From: Ectocarpus siliculosus
Lineage: Eukaryota; Sar; Phaeophyceae; Ectocarpales; Ectocarpaceae
Reading direction: 5' to 3'
Assembly (NCBI GenBank): GCA_000310025.1
Contig: FN649729.1
Span: forward strand, 3,691,218 to 3,715,743
Length of the DNA stretch: 24,526 nt
Position numbers and translations under genes: made by a program. The stretch's first letter is position 1. Every line of letters begins with the position of its first letter. Positions 8,225 to 17,490 of this stretch are shown one piece after another. Under the pieces are notes generated by a model. That model was not told where the DNA came from. It ran no database searches and saw only the letters and a list, made by a program, of their open reading frames with translations.

Positions 8225-9865
8225 GGTAGACGCCACCAGCGCTCTTCCTCTTCGTCCTCTCAGCGTCGAAACCACGCTGGGAATCGCCGTTCCGACGGTG
8301 GTAGTTCCCCTCACACTCATCAGACACAATCGCACAACAGTGGGTATGCCCCAGGAAATTCTGCGGGTAACTCTCACCCTCAGCAACACCCTTCGATCAA
8401 CACCAACCACACTGGTGCTCTGTCCCTCTATCAACCACAAACACATGCACACACCGGTCCTTCGTCTGGCATCATGGTTTCGACCAATCACAATGCCCGT
8501 CAACCTGGCAACTTCCAAAATGGTGGCCGTTCTCGCAGCGGATGACTCATCGGTGGTGGTTCGCCTACTTCCCCCGGACCGCCCTCAGCATCTTCGGGGA
8601 CCTCGTCTCGTTCTTCACAAGACGCTCGTGTGTCACGCTCTGTTGCCCCTAATACTTCGGTTTTATGCAACAACGACAATACTTCGGTGTCTGTCGCGCC
8701 GTCACACACTGTTGCCTCTAGCACTTCGGTCCTACGCAACGATAACCACACTTCGGTGAATGTTATGCCTTCTGGTACTTCGGTGCCGCACAATAACAAC
8801 CATACTTCGGTATCCGTTGTTTCCCCCAGTGTCGATCAGGTCGGTATCCAGACAAATGCTCTCGTCCCACCTTCTACATCGCACTTATCATCTGCCACCT
8901 CTGCGTCTCTGCCTCTTCGGGCTGGCGCTCCGTCAGAAATTAACCAGTCTGGCGCGAGTGCTGTCTTGAGGTGCGGGAACAGAACCGTAGGACCTTCGGG
9001 GCCATCGAGTACCGCTCGTTTGTCGGGCACCGCTCGTTCGCTCCCCCCGTCGTCTGCAGATCAGACCGGCCGTAGCCATGCGCTTTGGACGATTGAAGAG
9101 GAATCGCCTGAATTGGTTACCTCGGGTGAATCTTCGGATACGCTCAACTCGTCTGTGCTCGCTTCCGTTGAGGGTTCGCCCTCGATTGTTGCACCGGTAG
9201 CTAACTTGACTGGTTCCGACCGGCAAGTTACAGGGTCAAATTCGCCTTGTTTCGAATCGCTTTGTTCTCTTGGTTCTGACCGCCGAACATCATCAGATTC
9301 CGCCACGAGATATTTCGACCATGGATCGTCTTCGGACGCTCCATCCCTTCCGACGCACGCTCGCCCCACGGCGCCCAATACCAGGCCGCTGCGACCGACG
9401 TCGACAGTGTTGACACCACCGCTTCGGGAGGACCCTCCCGGAGTGGCCTCCGAACAGCCGGCGGTCTCGCGTACCTTGTCACGGAGGAATGGCCAGGAGC
9501 ACCACGCCCGGTTTGGTTCTTTAACCGACCCGGCCTTGGCGGCCGTTCCTAGCGAAAGCAACCTGTTGAATGACGCCTCACGAGGCGTTTCTTCAGGTTT
9601 AGAATTGGGGCGCACCCAGCGTGATGTCGCTGGCCCAATTATTGCGAACAATTCGGCTCCCGTCGATTCTTCGCCGGTCTCTGACATACCCGAGACCGTC
9701 CCCATGGACGTTCACGCCGTAAATTACAATGCGGGCGTTTCGGCTGCCTCCGCTTCGACTACATCAGCTTCGGCTGCAACCTCAGCTTCGGCTGACCGCA
9801 CTCCAGGTGTTTCGACTCCTGCAGTTCCCGCTGTCTTCGACCCGTCTAACGAGTATTGTACTTCT
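8225..9865 (+). pseudogene. Low-complexity Ser/Thr/Asn/Pro-rich polyprotein linker
   Basis: About 547 codons joining the nucleocapsid to the NADAR domain, in the same frame and broken once by TGA 8543-8545. Composition is Ser, Thr, Pro, Ala, Asn, Gln and His, with no predicted globular domain. An internal degenerate tandem repeat at about 8640-8825 carries four rounds of a motif like TSV-x2-(N/H)N-x-(N/H)TSV. The length is unusual between a CCHC knuckle and a protease. It may be a flexible tether exposing the next domain on the particle, or a fast-evolving spacer. No other function can be read from it. Confidence 0.7.
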
Positions 9866-10327
9866 GACATGGTCTTGTTTTGGCAGCCTCCCTCTCCTTT
9901 TTCCCAGTGGACACCGTCGACTTTTGTGGTCGATGGAGTGGTATACTCGTGTGCTGAGCAGTTTTTCGCTGCGGAAAAAGCTCGTCTTTTCGAAGACCAT
10001 TGCGCTTTACAAAACATCATGCGCGTGTCCGATCCTGCCTTAAACAAGAAGTTTGGCCGCGGTGTCCGTGGTTTCGACCCATCTCTTTGGGAACACGAGC
10101 GCGAAAATATTGTGCTCACTGGCTCTTACGCAAAATTTAGTCAAAACTCCGATTTGCGCGAGCATCTTCTCTGATCTGGCGACAAAATCCTTGCCGAAGC
10201 TAGTCCCTACGACCGTATTTGGGGCATTGGCCTTCAAGCCGATGATCCTGACGCTCTATCCACCTCTCGATGGCGTGGCCTCAATTTGTTGGGCAACGCC
10301 CTTCAACGAGTACGCAGTCTTTTGCGA
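9866..10327 (+). pseudogene. NADAR (YbiA-like N-glycosidase) domain inside Gag-Pol
   Basis: About 154 codons match the NADAR family (COG3236, formerly DUF1768) along the whole domain. There is an N-terminal SPFS block, then VDGVVYSCAEQFFAAEKA with the conserved glutamate at 9956-9958. Next come a K-x-FGRGVRGFDPSLW block, [29 protein letters not shown] (YDRIWGIG at 10208-10231) and W-x-G-x-N-LLG-x-AL near the end. Length equals the usual domain. A TGA at 10172-10174 sits just before SGD, at a variable position, and is the only interruption. Known family members cleave N-glycosidic bonds of riboflavin intermediates or remove ADP-ribose from guanine. In the polyprotein it lies between nucleocapsid and protease, so it could be packaged with the particle. 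The substrate here is unknown. Confidence 0.9.
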
Positions 10328-11300
10328 TGCAATGCCCCGCCGCCCGAGCGCAGCTCTCGTTTGCTACCCCCCAACGACCACGTTTCGACGTCGTCTCAAC
10401 ATTACGCGGTCTATGAAGTTAGCCCTTCTACACACCAGCGTCTTCGGATGGCCTCAACCCCTCCGTCGACTGAACGATTCGCGTCGTTTTCACAATACGC
10501 TGCGAATGTTCCATCGGATCATGACACCGCTGTTTGGGCCGTGTCTTCCGGGTGCCCTCAGCCATCCTCTTCCTCTTCTTTGCTTCCTGAGCAAGGTCCG
10601 GATTTGGTTGATGGTGTTGTTACCATCGATGATGACTCTTTCACCACCCAAATCCTCACTCACAGTGGTTCGGCTTCTGTTCAGTTTGGATGTGTTGCGC
10701 TTTTGGACACGGGTTCCCCGCAGTCTTTTATTAGTGCATCTGCGTGGGAATCCATGAAAGCCGCTTCGGCCGCTTCGTCGTTGTCTGAGAAACAAACCCA
10801 ACCTCGCTGTTGGGGAGGTTTCGGCGAATCTGCTCCGCTTCAAACTTCGACTATTGTCCGTTTAAGCGTGCAGTTTCTTCGCAAGCACCTTCCTACTTCC
10901 TCTCTCGCTGTTTGGGCATACGTTGTTCCTGATGGTGTTATGCATCATGACGTACTCCTCGGGAGAGACAGTTGGATGCGGTTTAGCGACCGCTCTTACC
11001 GCACTTTGCGTGCGAAACGCCCTGGTGACCGTGTTTTTGGTGAGCTTACCCTGGCTCAGCATAGCAGTTGCGGTGCCACCGCATTTGCTCACGATTTGTC
11101 TTCCACGGATGGAAACTACCAACTTCGCTATGCTGGGAAACATTCCGTCCAACTTCACCCTGAACATAGCCTTGTTCCGGTTAATTTGGTACGCAGCGAT
11201 GGCTCTCCCGCCCTCGTGGGTAACTATCTCGTGGATATTCTTCCACAATGTGCTATGTTTTCTTCCCAGGAACATTTTGTGCAAAATGGTTGCCAAAGAC
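10328..11300 (+). pseudogene. pol: Retroviral-type aspartic protease region
   Basis: The same frame continues after NADAR through a Ser/Pro-rich spacer to [15 protein letters not shown], with the catalytic DTGS at 10706-10717. About 95 residues later, [13 protein letters not shown] gives the LLGRD block that normally lies near the C-terminal end of the protease fold. The protease cleaves Gag-Pol into its working parts inside the particle, acting as a dimer. No stop or frameshift occurs in this portion. The boundary with the reverse-transcriptase region is approximate: a further ~190 residues of less conserved sequence follow before the polymerase. Confidence 0.88.
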
Positions 11301-13052
11301 TCCCGCTCGCGGGTATCTCTTCACTCGAACCAGGCGACATTCTGGGTACAGCTTCGGCTCCCCTTCTTCGCGTGCCTCTCAGTGCTGTGTCTCGCCACAG
11401 TTTGAGCGATGGTCTTCAATCTGCGGCTCAAGATCCCACCATTGCTTCGGGCAACTGGGTTCCGGGTCCTGTTTCGACAGGTGGCATTGATTCGTCTGCC
11501 GAACGTCGCATTGATGACCCCTTCGTGTATAATTTGCATGAGCGACCCACGCCGTCGCCACGCGGCAAAGAGGACCCTGGTTCTGCCAGTGCTTCTCTTT
11601 CGTCGCCTCCGCCTGCTCTTCTCGAGCGGTTGACGTCTGAACAACGTCAGAGTTTTTCCCGCGTGTGGGATAAGCTCCCCTGCCATCTCCGTGAGATTTC
11701 TTTTGATCTCCATGGTCCGGGTTGGACTCCGGATGTCATCACTCAGCTTGGTAACGTCCTGTGCGACTATCATGATGTCTTCTCGAGTTCCCCCACCGAC
11801 TTTGGATCTTGTTCGCTTTTTCCTTTCAAGCTTACAGTTCCTCCGGGCAGTGCACCCGTCACGTCTCGTCCATACCGCGTTAACCCCCCGGTGGCGAAAC
11901 AAGTTGACGCGATCCTTGATCAATATCTTGCGGCTGGTCTGATCCAACATTCGACCTCGCCCTACTCGAGTCCTTTGGTAGTCATACCGAAGAAATCTGG
12001 TGGTGTTCGCATCACTGTCAACTATCGCAAGCTCAACAAGCTTTGTGCTTTGAGCCAGCTTCCGATTCCTCGAGTTGATGATACTTTGGACAAGTTGTTG
12101 AAAGGGCGAATTTATTCCCTTTTCGATATGAAGTCTTCGTTCCACCAAATCACGGTTCACCGTGATACAATCCCTTTGACGGCATTCGTGACGTCTTCCG
12201 GGCTTTTTGAGTGGTTGAAGATGCCTCAAGGCAGTTCTGCTGCCCCTGGGTGGTTTTGCAAGGTGGTCAACGAAGTCATCAAAACTCTCCACGGTGTTGC
12301 ATCGTACTTGGATGATTTGATCGTTTTCGACGACAACCCTGCTTCTCATGTTGATACCATGCGCGCTCTGTTTGAACGCTTACGCACACACAACTTGAAA
12401 CTCACCCCACCGAAGGCCACCATTGGCGCTACCGAAGCGGATTTCCTCGGCCACACCATCTCCCCCGACGGTGTTCGGCCTAACGGGGCCAAGGTTGCGG
12501 CCCTCACCAAAATGCCCATGCCTAAGGATGTTAAACACCTTTGCTCTCTTCTCGGCGGCCTCAGCTACTACCGCAAGTTCCTTCCCAACATGGCTACGCG
12601 AATTCGACCTCTGACCACTCTTCTCGAGAAGCAGGCGATGTTTGCCTTCACCCCTGCCATGGAGCAAGCTGTTCGCGTCCTGCTGTCTGAGTTGGCCAAC
12701 CCTCCTGTCTTGGTTTATCCAGATTGGGATGCCGTTACGGACGGCTCGCGACCTTTTCGCCTCTACTGTGATGCTAGTCGCGATGGGTTCGGCGGAACTC
12801 TCGAACAAGAACAGTCGGATGGCTCCATCCGGCCCATCGTTTTCATCAGCCGAGCTACTTTGGACTCCGAACGTCATTGGACTCCCCTCGACCTCGAGGC
12901 AGGTAGCATCGTATGGTGCATCAAACGACTTCGCGGTTATGGGGCACGAAATTTCGCATTTTTACCGACCACAAGTCTCTTGAGCATTTTGCCAAGGTGG
13001 GGGAGAACAATGCCCGCGTTCAGCGTTGGCTTGAATTTCTTACCGCCTAAAT
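11301..13052 (+). pseudogene. pol: Reverse transcriptase and RNase H
   Basis: After a spacer, the polymerase begins near 11866 (RPYRVNPP). It shows [31 protein letters not shown] and MPQGSSAAP, then the catalytic YLDD at 12305-12316, and FLGHTIS and [10 protein letters not shown] in the thumb. RNase H follows with LYCDAS (Asp at 12770), LDLEAG (Glu at 12896) and TDHKSLEHF (Asp at 12967). The enzyme copies element RNA into DNA and degrades the template. The frame slips by one base near 12939, between RGY and the WGTKF block, so RNase H is split. It slips again at about 13047-13052, where a TAA appears in the highly conserved connection to the ADFLSRLP block. Both slips behave like single-base deletions. 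Confidence 0.95.
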
Positions 13053-15607
13053 TACACTCTCGAGTACCGCAAGGGTTCCGCAAATGGCAAGGCTGATTTC
13101 CTCTCTCGCCTTCCGATCGATGCGACGGAATGTGACCGATCTGGTCGCAGCCGCTTGACACCGGATGACGATGAGGAGAGCGTATTCTTCATCCGTTCTT
13201 GTGGCCTTACGCCTTCTGGCCATCGCGCCGTGGGTGTTGGCTTGGGTGGGCTCGTCCCCACTTCCCCGACTTTGGTCTTGGGTGGGCTGGCCCCCTCTAC
13301 AGATGATTTTGTCGACTTCCGTCGGCATGGTCCACGTCTCTCGCCGTCAGGCCTTTCGTCTCCGCCTGCCGTCTGGAACATCGCACCCTGGCCGTCTAAC
13401 AACTCCCGCGGGTTGTCTCCTTCGCTACGACGCCTGTGTGACAGGACCCTCGATTGGTCTGGCTCCTTACATTCTTCGGTGGAGGACATTTTGGCTCTCG
13501 AGCCCGAGTCTTCGCCGGCCGTCTCGCCGACTGCAGCATCACGACGGACTCTCGACCCTACTCAACTGGTTTCCACGCGAACTCGCCGTCGCACGGCGGT
13601 TGTGGCAGGCACGCCCCTCCCGCCCGTGGATTATGGTTTCTCCGAGGACCCGCCTGCTGCTACTCGGATTTCCGCTTCGCCCCGATCGTTTCGACGTTCC
13701 CCGCCCGCACACTCAGCATCGACTGCGCCCCCCGTTTTGACCAGGTTGGTTTCGGCTCCTGGTGCTGACACTTCGATCCCAGACCTTCATACGCCTCTGG
13801 CTCGTGGAAGGGATCTTGCGTCTTCGACGCATCCTGCAACTTCGGTTGCTCCTGCCCAGCAGTCTTCTGCTGCCCCCGATTCTTCGGAATCTTCGACGCG
13901 TTCGGTTTCGACCACTCGTACGCCTTCGTCTTCGGTTTCCGCTGCTACTCTGCCTTCGGGTGGATTGCAGCCGGAGCCTCAGAAATCGGCTCCCTCTTCT
14001 ATCGAGGCGGTTTTACATTCCTCGGCAGATTTAGCCTTCCGGGCGTCTGTCGAACGTTTCTCGCATGCTGATTGGGCTCGCGAGCAACGTAGCGAACCTA
14101 TTTGTGATGCAGCTATTCGTTTCATCCTTCTGGGTAGGCCTTCGGCCCTCCCTCCGGATTTCCTGGATCATCTTCCGTCCGCTCGTCGACCTCCTCTGTC
14201 GGAGATTCGTGACCTGTCTAACAAAGGCCGGTTACATGTTGACGATGATGGTTTGGTCTTGCTTGTTCGCAAGCAAACAGCGCCCCCGTCGTCTACGACC
14301 ACACGTCCTGGCGGGCGTGCTGCTTGCCTTCTCAACGACGAACCCATTCGGATTTATGTTCCCATGCTCATGCGTCCGTGGATCATGCAAGCCTGTCACG
14401 CTGATGCATCCTGCCACCTCGGTGCCGCTCGCACGCTTAGCATGCTGGAACGTTTTTATTGGTGGGTTGGCATGAGTGTTTGCACGAAGTGGTGGGTAAG
14501 GCATTGTTTGCGATGCCAAGCTCGCAAGTCATCTCGTCAAACGCCTCGATGGCCTACTTTGTGCCTTCCGCTGCCTTCGGGCCCTGGTGTGTCGGTGAGC
14601 GTCGATTATTTCGGTCCCCTCCCGCTGACACCGCGCGGAAACACATATATTCTGCTTTTCACTGATCGTTTCAGCCGCCGTGCTGACATGTACGCGGTTA
14701 CGGCTGCAGAAGTCACCGCCGAAGGCACCTCTGACGTACTTGTCAATCGGTATATCCCTTTATGGGGTTGCCCTTTGAGTCTCTTGTCTGATAATGGCTC
14801 TCAGTTTTGTTCTAAACTGTCGCAGGCTGTATACGCCCGTCTGGCTATACGCAAAGTGGCTACCAGCTTTTACCATCCCAACGGCAATGGGGGTGTGGAG
14901 CGCGTAAATCACACTATGGCTCAGATGTTGGCTATGGTCGTCAATGAGAGGCAAGATGATTGGGACATTCATCTGCCGCACGTTGAGTTTGCCTACAACA
15001 ATTCGGTTAGTGCCGCTACTGGTTTGGCGCCCAACGAGGTGCACATGAACCGCCTGCCACGCATGCCGATGACGGTTTTTGAGCATCCATATGCTCGCGG
15101 CCACCAAAGCTTGCATCGCGATCAACTTGAGTATTGCGATCTTGCTGCTGATCGCCAACGTCGTTCTTACGATTTAGTTCGCGAGCAGCACAACCTGTCC
15201 GTTTCGAGGATTGAGCGGCGTAACTCCGCTCTATCGGATGCTTTGCGCAAGGTCCCCTCATACACCGTCGGTGGATGGGTTTGGGTGTACAACACCGAAT
15301 CTACCATTCACCAAGGTGTTCGTTCAGGCACGGATGACAAGGTCCTCAAGGCTAAGTTGTCTTTCCTTTGGACTGGTCCGTTCAAGATCTTGGCCGTGGG
15401 TCCGTGTCCTGACGCTCCCGACGGTTGTCCTCTGGCTTCCAAGTTACTGTATTTGGATCTTCCATCGGATCTGCCGGGTCCGGACTCGAAAAACCGTGTG
15501 TCAGTTGCGCGTTGCAAGCCTTGCGCTAATCCGCATGACACTGAAGACTTGCCTCGGTTCCTGCCTGCCGGCCTTACACCGTATGTGCTAAACTCCTATG
15601 CGAATAA
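13053..15607 (+). pseudogene. pol: Connection region and integrase (HHCC, DD35E core)
   Basis: From [20 protein letters not shown] the frame stays open through a long Ser/Pro/Arg-rich spacer (about 13150-14040). It then enters the integrase. The HHCC zinc domain has His at 14397 and 14415 and Cys at 14505 and 14514. The catalytic core has Asp 14604 (VDYFGPL), Asp 14790 (SDNGSQF) and Glu 14898 (GGVERVN), with exactly 35 residues between the second Asp and Glu. The C-terminal part carries a beta-rich segment near 15260-15500 (GGWVWVYN, LWTGPFKIL) typical of gypsy integrases. Integrase joins the cDNA ends to host DNA. The spacer before the zinc domain, about 300 residues, is long for the family. 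The frame is lost between 15608 and 15632. Confidence 0.95.
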
Positions 15608-16282
15608 ATCTCCTCCCTCCATGTTACGGAAGACGACGTGTCGACTCCGGTCGAACGTCTCGAGGTTGACCGCATTAGTGGCCATCAGTCTGTTCGTGGC
15701 CGTGGTGGCACCATCGCTGTTTTATACCAAACGCATTGGAAAGGTCTTCTTCGTCCTTCTTGGGAACGTGAGATGGACCTCCAGCATTCCAAGACCCACA
15801 TTCTCCGGTACTGGACGGGTTCGCCTGATCAACACCGCCAAACGAATCGCCGCTATCGGGCGATGCGTATTGGTGCGGCCACCCGCGAGATGGCGCGCGC
15901 TAAAGGGGAGCGAGCCTTGCCTTCGGGTGATTCGCTCGTCTCTCGTTCAACATGGGACCGTCGCTTCGCCCATACTCCGCTACCTGCAGGCGCCTTCTTC
16001 TGGTACAAAGCTCGCGATGGATTCTGGTGGTTGGGCAAGATTACTGGACCGCCTCTACCGTCCGACTTCTACATCGTCCGCTTCTTGGACGATCCTGGCC
16101 CTGTCAAGCTCGCCCTTCCTGATGTTCGCTACTCCACCGCTGAAACCGCCGTCTCCGGATCCTGGTGCCTCCAAGTTCACAGCGGCAGCGCCCTTTTTAA
16201 GGGGATCCTTCGCAACGTCGACATGTCGCGTGGTGACCCCGGGACTGATTCGTTGCCTGATAACGTTGCGCGCCCCCATTAA
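15608..16282 (+). pseudogene. pol: Polyprotein C-terminus: chromodomain plus SH3/Tudor-like domain
   Basis: After a one-base frame loss, the polyprotein resumes in another frame and ends at TAA 16280-16282. A chromodomain spans about 15650-15814. It starts with VERLEVDRI and contains YQTHWKG (the usual Y-x-V-K-W-K-G position), then PSWERE and LQ, ending ILRYW. In chromoviruses this domain follows integrase and guides insertion toward particular chromatin marks. A second module at about 15989-16142 has FFWYKARDGFWWLGKI, then FYIVRFLDD and LALPDVRYS. This aromatic-rich small beta-barrel pattern is like Tudor or related Royal-family/SH3 folds. That second assignment rests on pattern only. Two possible histone-reading modules in one integrase tail would be unusual. 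Confidence 0.78.
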
Positions 16283-16845
16283 TACGACGTGCTAGTTGTC
16301 TTGGCTTTCTGTTGTTTTCAGCGTTGTTTGGGTTGCTTTTTAGCCTTGGTTGGTTTTCGCTTTCTCCTCGCTTTATTTTGTGCCTTTAGCGTTTGGTCAC
16401 GACCTGTAGGTGTTTCGCGCCCATTGTTGGCCCTTCTACACTGCCGTGGCGACTGCGTGAATGGCGTATCTTATCGTTTTCTTACGATACCGGTCTTGTT
16501 GTGGTTCCTACAGTGATCCTTTCTTTTTGTCGTTATGACGACCTCTGTTTTTCTTTTTTTCTGTTTTTCTTCCTTTCTTTGTGTTTTCCTTTCTTTGGTT
16601 CCGACCTTCTTCCGGTCGTCGTAGGCTTTTCTTAGCCCCGTCAGTTCCTTCCTGTCTGTGTCTTTTTGTCGTTTTAGAAGTCAAACGATGGTCTTGCGAC
16701 TCATCGAGTGAGAGGTGTGGGAGGGTGAATTGTGCTGTTTTGGAGCTCCACATCCTCGATACTTTCATTTAGAGACTCGACAATTGCTTGTCAAGACTCC
16801 GAGGTTTTACAGTATCTGCGTATGAGAACCTCCAGGGTGGGCTAG
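16283..16845 (+). other. 3' untranslated region of the retrotransposon
   Basis: There is no coding potential after the polyprotein stop. The first 400 bases are strongly pyrimidine-rich (runs of TTTCTTTTTT near 16515-16590), which is unusual for the sense strand. A purine-rich GAGTGAGAGGTGTGGGAGGG lies at about 16705-16727. The segment next to the LTR (about 16830-16845, CTCCAGGGTGGGCTAG) is the expected polypurine-tract position but is only weakly purine-rich. Confidence 0.65.
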
Positions 16846-17081
16846 TGTTATAGGATTCAGATGTGTAGACGGAACATAGAAGAGCTTGGTTCCTTCTAGA
16901 AGGCGCGAAGAGATGTAACTCTCCGCGGAAGGATAAAAAGTAGGGGACAGGATCTAGTAGCCCCTGCTTGTGCAGAGGATCCTGTGTCATTCCTACTGCT
17001 GCTGCTGTTCTACAAGAGTAACAACAAGTGAGTTCTTCTTCACGGGTCAACCAGACTTCATCACGCGTGCATACCACTACA
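16846..17081 (+). repeat. Complete 3' LTR, 236 bp
   Basis: It begins TGTTATAGG and ends CACTACA, giving the usual TG...CA ends with TGT/ACA symmetry. Its first 40 bp equal the 5' remnant. The right boundary is fixed by the empty-site relative at 17343-17490. A TATA-like ATAAAAAG lies at 16933-16940. A perfect palindrome CCTTCTAGAAGG occupies 16892-16903 in U3. An 8-bp perfect stem, ACAGGATC (16947-16954) with GATCCTGT (16978-16985), sits just downstream of the TATA, where the transcript would start. Confidence 0.85.
16933..16940 (+). promoter_or_regulatory. TATA-like box in the 3' LTR
   Basis: ATAAAAAG lies in the middle of the 236-bp LTR, at a sensible place for a U3 core promoter with R starting about 25-30 bases downstream. 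In the 5' LTR this segment is deleted, so the copy has lost its own promoter. Confidence 0.45.
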
Positions 17082-17220
17082 CCTCCCTCTGTGCCGCGCG
17101 CGCGCCCGGGTCGTTCTCTTAGAGACATGGAGGCTTGCTTGTGCATTTTCAGTCCGTACGGGACGCGCCTTTGCCTGAAGTTTCTTCCAATCTTCTCCAA
17201 AATTTCGTTGTGTCCAGTGT
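17082..17220 (+). repeat. Right half of the repeat split by the retrotransposon
   Basis: It starts with CCTC (target duplication, 17082-17085). From CTGTGCCGCGCGCGCGCCC onward it aligns to 17376-17490 with scattered mismatches and small gaps. Shared blocks include GGTCGTTC, CTTAGAGAC, ATTTTC and CCTGAAGTTTCTT. Confidence 0.8.
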
Positions 17221-17342
17221 ACTTTTTTTCTCTCTAATAACCCGATGTGAATAAACCCCCACTTTTGCAATGATAAAATTTGTTGAAGATTCTCGAACAG
17301 TACTACTACACTACTAAAATATGAAACCTGACTGTAGAGTTC

Positions 17343-17490
17343 GTTGTTGTTTGTTTTTGCCTCCTCACCTCTTCTGTCCTCCTTGTGTGCCGCGCGCGCG
17401 CCCAGGTCGTTCGCTTAGAGACGGACGCTTGTGAATTTTCTGTCGGTAGGGGAGGTGCTTTTCCCTGAAGTTTCTTGTAAACTTCCGAGA
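17343..17490 (+). repeat. Uninterrupted relative of the target repeat (empty site)
   Basis: This copy contains in one piece the blocks that are 10.4 kb apart at 6592-6630 and 17082-17220. Across the junction it reads CTGTCCTCCTTGTGTGCC, where the split copy gives CTGTCCTC on the left and CCTCTGTGCC on the right after removing one CCTC. It validates both ends of the insertion. The nature of the repeat itself is unknown. Confidence 0.8.

Larger units (their letters stand above)
6631..17081 (+). mobile_element. Ty3/gypsy chromovirus-type LTR retrotransposon with an embedded NADAR domain (degenerate copy)
   Basis: A 10.45-kb insertion. Its left end is the first 40 bp of an LTR beginning TGTTATAGG, and its right end is a full 236-bp LTR ending CACTACA. 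CCTC flanks both sides. The single plus-strand polyprotein region encodes Gag, linker, NADAR, protease, reverse transcriptase, RNase H, integrase, chromodomain and an SH3/Tudor-like domain. The integrase after RNase H and the terminal chromodomain place it with chromoviruses. The frame is lost by stops at 7337, 8222, 8543 and 10172, and by one-base losses near 12939, 13050 and 15608-15632. Most of the 5' LTR and the primer-binding site are deleted, so the copy cannot move by itself. The 40 bp shared by the two LTRs are identical, suggesting recent insertion, though the sample is tiny. Confidence 0.93.

Noticed and set aside
17343-17490. Considered as a second LTR of the retrotransposon
   Set aside because: It shares nothing with the 236-bp LTR. 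It matches the flanks of the insertion instead, so it is host repeat sequence.
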